Made by a program: the position numbers and the translations under genes
The notes under the pieces: model-generated
What the model was told of the DNA's origin: nothing
What the model saw: the letters and a program-made list of their open reading frames with translations, nothing else
Databases searched by the model: none
In this document: piece by piece, positions 21,950 to 34,485 of the stretch
Layout: each line of letters opens with the position of its first letter
How positions within the stretch are numbered: the stretch's first letter is position 1
From: Solenopsis invicta
Taxonomy: Eukaryota > Arthropoda > Insecta > Hymenoptera > Formicidae
Reading direction: 5' to 3'
NCBI RefSeq assembly: GCF_016802725.1
Contig: NC_052679.1
Span: forward strand, 7,845,001-7,909,000
Length of the DNA: 64,000 nucleotides

Positions 21950-23147
21950 CCTAGTAGCAGTTTTCTGCAAGACTGCTATAAATCTTGCAGCAGATTTTTG
22001 AAAGATTCTGCCAACAGGACGTTATGATCTGCTTCCTCATTCTGTTCAATTCTTCTCAAAGATTCTGCAGTCAGATTCTTGCAAGAAACTTGCACATATC
22101 TCTGTTGGCAGATTCTTGCAAGAAACTTGAATGTATCTGCTATAAATCTAGCAACAGTCTTTCAAGATATTTGCTACATACCCTAGTAGCAATTTTCTGC
22201 AAGCCTGCTGTAAATCTTGCAGTAGATTCTTAAAAGATTCTGCCAACAGGACGTTATGATCTGCTTCCTTATTCTGTTCAATTCTTCTGAAAGATTCTGC
22301 AGTCAAATTCTTGCAAGAAATTTGTATATATATCTGCTGCAAGATTTGTAAAATTCTTTCACCAGAATATTTTAGTATAGGCTTAAAATGGATTAAAAAC
22401 AGATTAAATTTGAATTAAACATTTCATTTATGTACAAGATTAAATAACAATACAAATTGTTATTTACATGTAAAAATATAAAATTTTATATGGAACAGCG
22501 TTCCACACACACGTCATGTTTGAAAAAAATGAGAGCGAGTATTCGTCTCGAGGTTACAACACGGCTCATAAAAATTTCACTGGAGTATGAGCTGAGAAGT
22601 CGGCCGCGGTGGCGCCGAGATATAACGCCTGTGGCCGCACTCGACTCACGAAAAGATCTTCCGCGGTGTGGCCACCTAGCGGTGGCACCAGCACTCACTT
22701 GTTAAATCCATTTAATTCCGAAATTGTTATAAACCTTGCAGCAGATCTTTCTGCCGCTGATTAAGCAGAATCTGTACAATATCTACACAAGATCTGCGCG
22801 TCATTTCTGTTGTAAGAAACTTGCAGAAATCTGCAGATCATATTTGTGCAATATTTGCACAAGATCTGCACGCTACTTCTGTTAAAAGAACCTTATGTCA
22901 TTCTGCTGAAGAACGTTGCTAGACTGCTTACAGACTGCAGTTGCGGGAAGAATCTGCTTCAAGATAACTCAATATCTGCACCAAGTTTCTGTAAGCAGTT
23001 CATATACAAGTACAGTGCACGAATATTGAAGCAGTCTGCCAGCATGGCTCTTTTGGGAATAATCTTCTGCACATCTGACTCAATTCTACTGCAATTAACT
23101 GCACGCAGATTTTGTCCTGCAAAAAATGCCAGAAAATGCTACTAGGG
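21949..23147 (-). mobile_element. 1.2-kb CCCTAGTAGC element, copy 2
   Basis: This inverted copy of 13725-14916 starts CCCTAGTAGCAGTTTTCTGC and ends GCTACTAGGG, flanked by TATA on both sides. The core with GGAACAGCGTTCCAC (about 22495) and the GC-rich centre match copy 1 in reverse. An extra internal end (CCCTAGTAGCAATTTTCTGC at about 22184) repeats the first 235 bp, so the terminal segment is duplicated. It is noncoding. Confidence 0.75.
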
Positions 23148-23980
23148 TATATACTATATATGTATATGTATATATGTACATGTGTGTGTGTGTGTGTGTG
23201 TGTGTATTTTTTTTAATAATGTAGTATTTGAGTATTAATTTAAAAACAGTTATATAATAAAAGTCGCAGTTGGGTTTTATTATAATAATAAAAATAGAAT
23301 TCTTGAAAAAAATATTTATTAATTTTTATAATAATATGAAATTATCTAAACATACAGTAGTATTAGATATATCAAAAATATTATATTAGAAATCTTTATT
23401 TATGTTTTGAAATTATTATAAATTATTCCTCCATATTTATATAGATAAAAAATTGTCCACATTTAATAATTTGGAAGATAAAGCATCATCTTACCCGCGT
23501 TAATTATATGTAAATTAAATGGAAGAAGATAACTTAATTCATTAATATAATAAAACGTAAAATTTTTTTGTTTATCATTAATTACTTCATAAGCATGAAA
23601 GTGTTTATTATAATTTAATGTTATTAATTTTTTACAATACAGGTAACAACTATTATAAGTTTTTTTTTTAAACATATTTTATTTTATTAAATTGTAGTAA
23701 AATATTATCTGCAATTCTAATCACAGAAAAAGTTTATAACTATTTTCTTCGTAGTATGTAATTAATAAAATTTTTGGATGTTTGATTCAGTTCTAAAATT
23801 TTTTATATGACCCCACTGTATGTTATCAGAAAATCTTATTCTCATATTGATACATAGATTTAAACTGAGTTCGATTAAGAAGTGTAAAAGGCAAATTCAC
23901 GCAACTTCTTCAATTTTAGGCATTTAATTCTAAATCTTTATGTTTCGCTTCAAATCTCATAAATGATAAATAATGAGATG
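23148..23980. other. AT-rich, no gene
   Basis: This interval contains a TATG/TG microsatellite (about 23160-23206). The rest may be the 3' flank of the decayed gene that follows. Confidence 0.4.
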
Positions 23981-23982
23981 GT

Positions 23983-26020
23983 TCAATATTTTTCAATAAT
24001 GCGTGGATAATGTGTTAAAAAGTGGTATTTAGGTTTAATATTACCATAAAGAGATATATATAATTTGTTGTGTTCAAAAATATAAAGATTTAGTTGTTGA
24101 ATTGCTGTTTTAGATATACATAGACTGGAACAAATTTCTGCTATTTTCAAAGCTAATAAATAAAATTTCCAAATTTTATTGCTTTGAGGAACAGTATCAC
24201 CGGCTATAAAACAAAAGTGATTTACCAATGTATTCATTTCAGCAGCTGAACAGATTATACTTCCATTTTTTAGATGATTTCTTTAATAACGGCATGTTTT
24301 TTTTATGTGAATTATATAAGTTGTATTTAATTTTGAAATTAAGAGATTCCAATGTAAAAAATTTGAATATATTAATTTTGATATAATATTTGCCACATCT
24401 TATCTTAAAACACCTTCATACAAATCGGGCATAATATCTAAGCATTGATTTTCATAAATATGAAAATATTTCTAATTGTTAAAGATACACGTGTCTTTTA
24501 CTCCGAAATCTTTGTTTTCCAAATGAAATACATATTGATCTTGTGATCTTATTAGACTTGATTGCTCTGTGATCTTGTTTTGTTATATTTTGGTCTGCTA
24601 AGCTAATCTGCTAAAATCTGCAATAATAATTAGAAGAAAAACTTTTGGGTCAACCCAAATATTGAGTGAATTGTTAAATTATTGCCTATTACAAAAGATA
24701 ATGCAAAATATGGACGGGTTCTGATAGCGCACGGTGCGATAGCCCACCAATCAATCATTTTGACTTATTTAACCCAATCTACGGAAAATTTCTAGGCATC
24801 TACCATTGTGAGTGGTTTGTGTGCTATCGGAATGTGCGCTATCGGGACCCGCCGGCAAAATATACATGCTTTTTATAATTTTCTATGTATGAACCATCTT
24901 TTTCCAGAACTTTCAATTCATTTAACAAATGATTTAAAACAGCACCATTGCCATAAAAGCATCTGTCTGAACTATAAAATAATGTAAAGATAAATATATT
25001 TTCTAAGCGACTGCTATATTTATTTTGATGGGATGATTGGGATACTATAAAAGTAATACTATAAGAGTAAAAACATTCAATTTTATAATAACCAGCATGA
25101 CTTCCAAGTGGATTACCAACTTCAAAATATAAAATTAATGGTAAAATTATCTTATTAGAAATTGTAATTGTTTTTATGGATTTCCACAAAGAATCATGTA
25201 CCATATTTTTATAAGATTCTGAATCATTAATCTTCAAATATTTCTGATAATCCAAAATTTGTTGTAAAACATTGGGCAGTGTAAAAAGTTGTTATAATTG
25301 ATTTTGGATAGGAACATAACAACAAGTTCTATCTTTTATTTTAAGTGATATTTTATTATGCTGCCTGGATTTATCAGGTGAAGTGCCTATAATAGTCTAT
25401 GATAGCTTAATATAATACTTCAAATTTAAAAAAAAAAGATTTTCTTTTATCTGTATTTACTCTGTATTAAAGTTATTAAAATATTCAGAAATTATTTTAA
25501 AAGAACTTACAACTTCATTTAAATCACAATTTAAAATAACTTGTTCAAGTCGATTTAATAATTTCGAACAACAAAAATTTTTAATTTTTATAATTTTTTG
25601 AATATCAGATTTTGTTAAAGAAAAATTATCATATATCTAATTGAGCAACTAAATGTTGAATTGTTATAGCAATTTGGTTAAGGAACGATGCAATATTCTC
25701 TAATGTATGTTTTGCATTGTCTGAAAAAAATTCTGTCTTAGGACATAATATTGTATCTGAATTGGGAATAGAAGTATTAGGAATGGAAGTAATGAACACT
25801 TGTATTGTGTTTGGAATAGGAACATCTACAAGTTTTTTTACAGATGTAACATATCCATGAGTTAAAATATATTTTTTAAAACTTTTCTATGAAATGATCT
25901 AAGACAATTACTGTTATGACAAATAAAAATATCTTTTTTGTGAACATATTTTAAATAAAATATATATTTTTTAATATGATAATGAATTAAAATTAATTCC
26001 ACAATTAGGACAATATATTT
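23983..26020 (-). pseudogene. Decayed multi-copy transposon-like gene (zinc-finger N-terminus)
   Basis: On the minus strand, a C2H2-like zinc finger (CPNCGINFNSLS near 26015, then a second Cys/His pair near 25900) is followed by an ILPLILYFEVGNPLGSHAG block (about 25150), a NIFIFTLFYSSDRC...GNGAVLNHLLNELKVL segment (about 24960), LSFVIGNNLTIHSIFGL beyond a short insertion (about 24680), and the end block KPKYHFLTHYPRI (about 24015). I recognise this block order as a repetitive, transposon-associated protein family common in ants and other animals, but cannot name it. Stops and frame changes occur throughout. A 143-bp element interrupts it at 24712-24854. Confidence 0.6.
24712..24854. mobile_element. 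143-bp MITE with 9-bp target duplication
   Basis: The inverted ends (GGACGGGTTCTGATAGCGCA and CGGCGGGTCCCGATAGCGCA when reversed) are flanked by perfect copies of GCAAAATAT at 24703-24711 and 24855-24863. A 9-bp duplication suits Mutator-like elements. Removing the insertion joins the two halves of the surrounding decayed gene. Confidence 0.88.
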
Positions 26021-26699
26021 TTAATGTTGCAATTTCTTGGCTGTTTACATCAAAATAACAATTAAAATCAAATTATTAATCAAATTTTATATTTAAAATA
26101 ATATTAATTTTATATTTTCCATAAAGTCGGTGAGTGACGCAATATACAGAGTAACGACCATCGATTCAAAAAAAGCTGACGGACGGGGGTCATAAATCGG
26201 GAACGTTTTCGTTTCACGGAGTTGAGCCTTTTTATTCTTGTTTCATGCTTATAATACAGCAGAACGAACACGGAAGAGAGATCGACGCAAACAGATGTTC
26301 GCCAGCTGTTCGTTCAATTGACAGTGTATTGTAATGTAAATCAGTACCATTGAATTGATTAAGAAGGGACGGCGACTTGTCGGCTCGTCATGTGAGGAGT
26401 TGGACAACTTGATCGAGAGGGGTGGAACAAAAAGTTTTCAAAATTTATTTAATTTTCATATTAAGATCTCTTTATCATAAGAAATTATACACAATAATGA
26501 GCAACGAAATTGTAAAAATTTTATAAATATTTATAATTTAACATAAAACATACTTAAGCTCATAAAACAAAATTTAATGAAGAAAATTTGATAAAAAATT
26601 TAATTTCGTAGAGCAAACGTTGTACTCCGAATTTTATTTTTTATAATAAATTCATCCATAAGTGCATCGATATCTAAAGTTTTTAGTTTTAGTTTTTTT
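26021..26699. other. No gene seen
   Basis: A GC-richer patch at 26125-26430 is followed by AT-rich DNA. It might be the upstream region of the minus-strand decayed gene. Confidence 0.3.
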
Positions 26700-27412
26700 T
26701 TCATGTGTGAAATTCCACACATGAAAAATTCTCATGCGTGGAGTACTCCACACACATCCCACAAAAGTCGCCGCCCATGTTAAGCCGTAAGAAACTGATC
26801 AACTATGGTCGATTATTCTTCTCATACTTAATTATGATTGGTCAATTTCTTACGGCTTAAGGCTTACACTTATTATAGACCAAGACTTACGGCAGGTCAG
26901 TTCGAATTATAAAATGTCCGTGCCACCATACGAGAGAGTGTGCGCGGGACAGACGCCGAGTCGATTTGAATTACAACAAATCGTCAGCAGGGAACTTTTC
27001 TGTCTCCTTCAAGCTGTCTCTCTTCCTCTCGACATATTCTCTTCTTTCTCAAATTCCCCCCTTTTCGCTAATTACAGCCTCGAGATTATGGCACCGGGGG
27101 TAAGGCAGGGTTTTCTCATCTCCGAATCTAAACCCAGTCAGCGGGTTAGCAGGCGGTGTCCTTCAAGCCTGTTCTACAATAGCATAAACACAAGACAGTA
27201 AGGTTGTAAGGCATGGTTTTAAGAGCTCGTAAGCAAATAAAAAATTTTTATTTCTTACGTTACAACCTTACGATCTTGTGTTTACTACTATTGTAAAACA
27301 GGCTTCATCCTTGATACGTCCAGACAGGGGCGACGACTTTAGCGTAGTAGGTATGGAGTACTCCACAACTGAAATTTTTCAGGTGTGGAATTCCACACTT
27401 GGAATCCTGAAG
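26700..27412. mobile_element. 0.7-kb element with palindromic subtermini and internal hairpins
   Basis: Each end carries two short palindromes in the same order from the outside: one like GTGTGGAATTCCACAC, then GTGGAGTACTCCAC (26705-26752; inverted at 27352-27402). Similarity of the inverted ends extends inward about 85 bp. Inside are two further inverted repeats, 26779-26862 (TTAAGCCGTAAGAAA arms) and 27166-27306 (AGCCTGTTYTACAATAG arms of about 45 bp). There is no credible coding region. It is a non-autonomous DNA element of unknown family; duplication at the target is not clear. Confidence 0.6.
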
Positions 27413-28310
27413 AACAAAATTAAAATTAAATGAATTTTTTTTCCAAATTATATACAGAGTGATTATTAATGGTTGTACCCACTTTTTTACCATAGGAGCA
27501 TGTTTTACCAATTACACTTTTTTTCATAAATGTTTCTTAAATGACAACTGCTTAGAAAATTGTCGGTAAATCATCTCAAAGATTGTTTTCAGTATTAATT
27601 AAGAAGATTGAAAACGTATCTACGTCCACAATGCTGTAAATTCTATTAAGTTCCATAGCATTGTTACATGTATACTCTGACATAGCAAAGAGTTTAAATA
27701 TTGATTCACTGATGAATGAATTCATTCGCAGAAATAAAATTTGCAGTGCCACGTTTGCTTTAAAATAACGTAGTAGTGCTATAATTTGACGTGCAATAAT
27801 ATGCAATAATTTAATGATAAAGAATATGGTAAAAAGTTTCTAAAAAGCTATTATTAACAACTGTTTCTAAAAGCTGTACATTAACAACTGTGCATTATGT
27901 ATTTTTAAGTATATGTTTAACAAAAGATAGCGTTAAACAATTCACGAGCGATAACATTTTTTTTTAAATACTGTTATCTGTCAATATTAGAGGAGAGTGG
28001 GATAAATCGGATTTTGTTCCAAATTGGATCTTTTTAATTTAAATGAATACGGTTAAGCCGATTTGAGTGCCAATGTTTATAATGTAAAGTCCTTATAAGA
28101 CACCGAACATGTGACAACAGTTTGACAGTTTTCTGTTATATCATTCACAGAATAGATGTATTTTCAGTCATCGTGAGAAAATTAAAAAAAGAGAAAACTT
28201 TTGTAAATCATTATTTAAAAGATGTTAAGAATTTGAAAGATAATTGATTTAAGATAATTAAAGAATGTAGAATTAAAAAATATCAATTATTTTGCGATTC
28301 CGTACAGCAC
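27413..28310. other. AT-rich, no gene
   Basis: Nothing recognisable; open frames are short and low-complexity. Confidence 0.4.
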
Positions 28311-28610
28311 AAAAATATTGCAGCAACATTGCAGAAATATTTTATTGCAAGATTGCAATATTGCAGAAACGTTACGAAATATTGCTGCAATGTTTCAGCA
28401 ACATTGCAGCAACGTTAAAATGTCCGCTTTAGCAATATTGCTACGTAATGTTGCAGCAACATTGTAATATAACGTTTATGTAATATTATACTCTGCGCAC
28501 AAAGGAGGAGTACTTGCAACAATATTGCAGCAAAACATTACACAAGAGGAATACTTACAGCAATATTCTAACGTTAGAATGTTAATTGCTGCAAACTTAT
28601 GTATTGTATG
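28311..28610. mobile_element. Short GCAATATTGC-word element
   Basis: It begins CGTACAGCACAAAAATATTG and ends with the inverted GTATTGTATG. The body is almost entirely made of words such as TTGCAGCAACATTGCAG and GCAATATTGC. The outer end matches the ends of the larger element at 38025-39179, so this looks like a short or deleted member that lacks the 5S-like core. Confidence 0.6.
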
Positions 28611-29319
28611 GATTAAATATCAGATATACAAAAAATTAGAAATAAAAATTAAACGAAACGCACAATAGATACAAATAAGGTGTTATAATCTGGCCATAAC
28701 ACGGTGCATGGTAATAAGAATCAGTTACCATGCCCCGGAAGTAAAAGCACTTATTGTTAGCAAGACCTTCGCAACACAAGGCAAAATCAAAAACCCGAAA
28801 TCCCGAAAACGCATCGGGCAACGACCGAATACGTGCTGCGTACGCGCTGACAAAGCGGAAGTATTATGTACTACCCTTCCGATTGTTTTGAAAATTTAAT
28901 ATATTATACTAAATAAGTTGAAGCTTTTTTTAGTAAAAAATGGTGATAGTATCTCAAGTGCATCCAAAAAATAAAAATTTGAAAAGTTTTGAAATTTTTT
29001 TTCAACCGATTTTTTTTTTTTTAATTTTTTTCTAACACCGCATCATTGATCCCCATAACATATTTTTTTTGGTCAAAATCGGTTCATCGATTGAAGAAAA
29101 ATTTAATTTTTTTAATTTTTAGTTTTACCCCCATAATTCCGATAAAAAATTTTTTTCAGATATAATCTTTTGGGAAACATAGTTTTACATGTCTGCCAAC
29201 TTATGGTAAAAATCTCGACTAGATTCGTGCGGGGGCAGCATACACATACTTATCCTGCTATGTCCTTTGTAATTTTTGTACAACACTCAATATATGTAAA
29301 ATAATCTTTGAATACCTAT
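28611..29319. other. AT-rich, no gene
   Basis: A GC-richer patch at 28690-28880 could not be assigned. Confidence 0.35.
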
Positions 29320-29960
29320 ATTAAAGGTAAAGTTTTGTAAATAAAAAACAAAAGAAATTAAAAATACAAATAAACATAAGTTTGAGGATTGTTTTAATAA
29401 TGAATAAATATCATATCACATGTTATGAGGTTTTGTGTTATAGAAATGAAAATTTCTTTAATCGAACATTATCTTTTCTAGTAAAGATTTTAAAATACGT
29501 GCAATGAGGGTAGCAAAACGGAGAGACATGAAATAATGTAAGAAGGAAGAAGGAAGAATTGTGAGAATGTAAAATAAATAAAAAATATAAAGCAGAAAGG
29601 AATCAAAGAAGGTGGAGAAGGTAAAGTTTTAAATAAAGTACGAAAGAAGTTAGAAATGTAATTGTACACGAATTTGAAGGTTTCTTTAATAATGCATATT
29701 ATGGTATATTGACATTTTGTTTTAAGAATTACTATTTCATTAACCGAACATTATCTGTTTTAGTAAAAATTTAAAAAAATGTGTGAAATAATGTAAGGAA
29801 GAAGAAAGAAGAATTGTGAGAGTATAAAATAGGAAAAAAGAAAGTAGAAAGGATTTAAAGAAGGCTGATTGTGAGAATGTAAAGATTTTTAAATAAAGGA
29901 CAAAAGAAATAAAGAATGCAATTGAACACGAGTTTGCAGATTTTTTTAATGACCACGTAT
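29320..29960. repeat. Diverged tandem repeat, period about 282 bp
   Basis: CGAACATTATCT is repeated at 29463 and 29745 with matching flanks (AATAATGTAAGGAAGAAG, TGTGAGAATGTAAA), and a third partial unit follows to about 29960. Units differ by many changes, so the array is old. Confidence 0.7.
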
Positions 29961-32190
29961 ATCTCAGAAAATAAAATTTTAGAGGTGAACTTTTCATTAT
30001 GATATTTCCGTCCGTAAAATACGGACAGAAAAAATAAAAACAGTTTCATTATAGAACTTTATCCATCGTTTGAGAGTATTTAGAACTTGATCGATTCAGA
30101 AGTTATTGAGATATGATAATCTCATGTGTTTGGAAGTTGATGAGTCGTGTAGAATATTTATTTTTAATACAAAAATGCAATCGTATCACGTGCTGAGTAT
30201 AAATGTTATTGTATATTAAATAATTATAAAATAAATAATTATAATATGTTTAAATTTTGTTTTGTGTAGATTTTGGTTATATAAACAAAATAAAAGAGTT
30301 GTACATACGGGTATCTATTACAAGAATGTGATATTAATGTATACTATTAATGATAATTTTATAGACATTTACCCTATCAAGAAACAATATCTTTTAAATA
30401 TTTTTTAAATATTTAAAAAACGTTATAATAAAGAATAAATATTTAAAAAACATTTAAAACCATTGTCTACTGATAGGGTAATACTGTATGATAACGTACT
30501 TAATTTTTTTTTATACTACGAATCTATAGTACTTCACTCTGGAGAAATCTTTAGCATGAGGAAATCTTCATTGAAGAAATGTTTTCCGGGGTGGCTTTCT
30601 ATTTCTTTGCCTAGGTGGTAGGTTCCTCTTTGGACCAGACTTAGGTCTGGAAGGGTCCGATCTCTTCTTGAGTCTCGCACCGCCGCCCGAATTATGGCAG
30701 GCCCGCGGCAGTCCATCAGTAATACAGAGAAAAAAATGTTTTTAATTTTAGTAAAATGTATTTACTAAATTTAAATTTACTTAATTGAAGAAAACAATTT
30801 TTTAATTAGAAAAATTTTTTTCTTAATTATACTAAATTGTTTTATTGAAATAAAAAAATAATTTTTTGTTGAAAAATTTATTTAAATCTAAGTCAGATTT
30901 ACTAAATTACGATAAAATATTTGTTGAAATCTAGTAAATGGATTTTTAAAATATTAAATCCAGATTTTTTAATTTTAAAAATAACGTAAATATTTGTTTA
31001 AATTTAGTTTTTCAAAGTCATAAAATTAATAAATAATTTATTCAAAAGAAATAAATATCTTTAAAAACAAATTGTTTTCTTTTAAAAAAACGTAAACTTA
31101 ATATATCCGATAAAAAACAAAACAATTTCTTATTTTCAGGGAATATATTTTTTTACTTTTAAGGCATTTTTTAATCTACAAGTTCTTTTATCTTCTATTA
31201 AAATATTGTAGGATTGTTAAGAATGGTAAAGAAATAAAGAGTTTTAGTCAGGATAGAAATATTCACTTTACTTTTACTAATTTCTGATTTACATTGACTT
31301 CTCTGAGTTTCTCTAATCTGATCTCTCGAGTGCTATCGGGCATACATAGAGCATATGTGTGTATATGTAAAGTGTATATGTAAAGTATACATATCAAAAG
31401 ATTATTTATATTACAATATATACACTGAGAAAAAAATTTACTAATAAAATTGTCTTTAACTTTAGTGAACCATGTGTTTATTACATGTAGGACTGTTAAC
31501 GCATTTTTTTTTAAATAAGGAATTGAATTTGCAGTTCGCTCGCTTACCCAACGAGTCATTTCAATCCTACACGAATGTCAGAATATGTCTTAACAATAAA
31601 ATATTACATATTTGTTAAAATCTAGTAAATAAATTTTTAAAATGTTAAATCCAAATTTTTAATTTAAAAATATTTATTAATTCTCTTTCTCATCCTACAA
31701 TATTTTTTTGTATGAAATATGAATGATTTAAGAATAAGTATTTTGTGACTCTAAACTACCACATGTAAGTGTGTGCATGTGTGCGCATGTGCGTGCGTGC
31801 ATGCGTGTGTGCGTGTGTGTTTATGTATGAGTATATGTATGGTTATTACACGTGCATGGACCCTACGACTCATCAATTTTGTAGTATTTTTTTTATGCTT
31901 TTATTTTATTTTTTTACAAAATATATATAATTAATATACAGAATATATATAATTAATATAACAAAACAAATATATACTTTATTTCGCACAATTATTAGCA
32001 TGCGCTATTTAAAAGTATGATTACGCATATACGTTTACGATTACAAAAATTATGCATAGCTTTATTGTAGACAATTTCAAGAGCTTTATTTTTATTTGAC
32101 ACTTTTTTTTAAGAAATTAATATTTTTCAAGATATTTGTAAAAGAATAAAAAAAAACCTGGTTTTTATTTTAATTTTTTACCTTGAAGAT
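29961..32190. other. AT-rich interval without a gene
   Basis: An isolated GC-rich patch at 30530-30720 has a short minus-strand frame without recognisable domains. TG/GCGT microsatellite sequence lies at about 31770-31830. The rest is low-complexity. Confidence 0.4.
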
Positions 32191-33265
32191 GATTCTAGCA
32201 CAGTACATTGGCTTTACATTGGTTAACATTAGCAAAACATTGGGAATGCATTGGCTAATATTTCCCAATGAAAAGCCAATATTGGTCATAGAATTAATTG
32301 CACATGTACTTGTAATATTGCTCGCCAATTAATATATAATATTAGATTTATATTGAAAGTGCATTGGCCAAGGTTTCCCAATCTAAAGCAAATATTGGTA
32401 GTAAAAGAAATGTTAATGTGCTGCTTGCAATGTTATGCGTTAATTGCACTTACATTGGAAGTGCATTGGCCAAGATTTCTCAATCTAAAGCAAATATTGG
32501 TTATAAAAGAAACGTTAATATACTGTCAATGTTACGTGTCAATATTAATTGTACGATATTGCACTTACATTGGAAGTACATTGGCCAAAGTTTGCCAATC
32601 TAAAGCGAATATTGGTTATCAAAAAAACGTTAATGTGCTGCCAATGTACGAGCCAAGTGCTAATTGTATTGTAAATATTATCAATAGTTGAAATAAGTCT
32701 ATAAATAAAAAAATCTCAATTTGCATTCCAATGAGCAAACAAAATTTTTTAATTATTAAAAAAATGTTTTTTAATAAAAATTTTTTCATATTTAATTTAT
32801 TATTGTATTATATTGACATATTTTCTAATTGCATTTTAATTTAAACAAATAACAGAATTAAAAGTTGTTCCAGATGCTATTACGCATTTGTGAAATTAGT
32901 AAAAAAATTATAATTTTATATTTGTTTATATAAATAATGTGCTTTAATTATGCATGTTTCATTTTTTCCATAACATATATTGACCTGATCTACCAGTTAT
33001 ATACATGTATCATCACAAAGTGTTCACAGGTCATCACAAAGGATCAGTTCGCAGCGCTTACAGAGGTTAAGCAATGTTCACCGGAGTTATGACTTGGATG
33101 GGTAACCGCTTAAAAATTTCCTAAAAAAATGCAACCAATATTGCAATTCCAATATTGGTTAAATAAGACAAAGTGTCAAGCTTTTGATATTGAATCAATG
33201 TTAAAAATCCAATGCATAACCAATGTATAATATCATGTTTATATTATTTTTCAATATTGGATTAA
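32191..33265 (+). mobile_element. TTGGCCAAT-word element with 5S-like core
   Basis: The left arm is a diverged tandem array (32360, 32462, 32577) whose unit contains GCATTGGCCAAG and CAATCTAAAGCAAATATTGG. The central 300 bp (about 32810-33120) match, in reverse, 38290-38610 of another element. A 5S rRNA-like segment lies at 33041-33121, and the right arm again has CCAATATTGG words. The left boundary (AGCACAGTACATTGGC) resembles the ends of the 38 kb element; the right boundary is approximate. It is noncoding. Confidence 0.55.
33041..33121 (+). pseudogene. 5S rRNA-derived segment
   Basis: GAGGTTAAGCAATGTTCACC and GACTTGGATGGGTAACCGC match the central and box C portions of eukaryotic 5S rRNA, with spacing kept. 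The 5' third and the extreme 3' end of 5S are absent, so it is not a working 5S gene. It may have supplied an internal RNA polymerase III promoter to the surrounding element. Confidence 0.75.
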
Positions 33266-34086
33266 TATTTTGTTCTACTAAAAGACTTTGTCGGTGATTT
33301 TTATTATCATATTCGTAAGCAGCGCAACGAAATACAGTAGTGTACCAATTTGCAACCAAATCGGAGAGTTTACCTTTTCGGAACTGCTCTCTTCTATTTA
33401 AAAGATAATAATTCATTAGAGACTTCTTCAATTAAAAATGTATAATAAGAGATAGTCACGTGAGAAAGAAAGACAATGAGAGAGAATACTTTATTTTAGT
33501 TTTTTAGATTTTAAAACAAATGTTAAAAATTATCTTTATTAATAATAATGTTGTAAGCTTGATATAATTTATATAGAATTTAGTTGTAGAATTTCATTAT
33601 ATTAATTCATACAAAATTAGTGAAAAAAATAATAAAAATAATTCATATTCTTAGCCAGAAATTTGTGTCATATGTTCCAGTAATGTCGTGTTTTATGGAT
33701 ATAATCAATGTAAACCTAGTGTGTCCTTTTAGATCTTGTCGGATCGATATGTGGTATGAAATTATTATTAGGCAAAAATAGAACGTGATATCTTTTGAAG
33801 AGATAATTGAACAAACAAAAATTCACATAAATTATGTTAAATTTTGACCAAAACTGAGCAAAACGTCCGATTGTAAACTCGGAATCGATTCGCAAATATT
33901 TGTATGTCCGTTGACATTATTTTCTAAGCGTGTTGTCGAAAATTTCAATTAACGTAGGAATTTGATTTTTCGGGTAAAAAAAATCAATCTTTTTTACGAA
34001 ACATTTTAGTTTAACATCTCAAGAATATTTCCAGAAAATTTCATTTCAAAATTCGTAAAACTTCCGGAGTTATGAATTGGCCTTAA
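33266..34086. other. AT-rich, no gene
   Basis: Nothing recognisable. The end of this interval may be decayed upstream sequence of the next remnant. Confidence 0.35.
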
Positions 34087-34485
34087 TTGACCCGAGCGCA
34101 AGTCTTGAATTTGATCATGAACTGCCACTACATTAAGATATTCAGCAAGCCAATTTTTGAAAATTTATCATCAAGAGAATTATTAGAAAGATGTTTGGGT
34201 GGTAAAACTCAAAATAATAACGAGAGGTTTTTACTCTACCTGCGATTTGTGACTAAACACCTTCATTGTAAATCCGAAACAATTGAAATCACGGCTTATT
34301 TAGCAACCGGAATTTTTAATAAAGGTTTTTATACTGTCCTTAAAACTATGACATTGATAGGAAGAGTTACGGGAAAAAAAGCTAAAATATATTCCAAAGA
34401 GCGAGATCAATGCCGGCTTGATAGATTAGCGCGACGAAACCTCGAAGCCATAAAAGAAGCTCGGATAGAACGTAGAAATAAATAA
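34087..34485 (+). pseudogene. Mutator-like transposase-type fragment
   Basis: LLERCLGGKTQNNNERF, followed by ETIEITAYLATGIFNKG and a D-x-x-R-basic tail (DQCRLDRLARRNLEAIKEA), resembles the C-terminal block of a repetitive mutator-like transposase family of insects. A scrambled stretch (LLYLRFVTKHL) suggests paired frame shifts. Only the last part of the protein is present and no inverted repeats were found, so it is a truncated remnant. Confidence 0.5.

Noticed and set aside
22457..22705. Frames within the GC-rich core of the CCCTAGTAGC element (also 14230-14400)
   Set aside because: Not conserved as a protein between the two copies, which differ by indels; the core is treated as noncoding.
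30534..30716. Minus-strand frame in an isolated GC-rich patch
   Set aside because: No domain, no splice structure and no flanking exons; possibly an old LINE or untranslated fragment, but nothing supports it.
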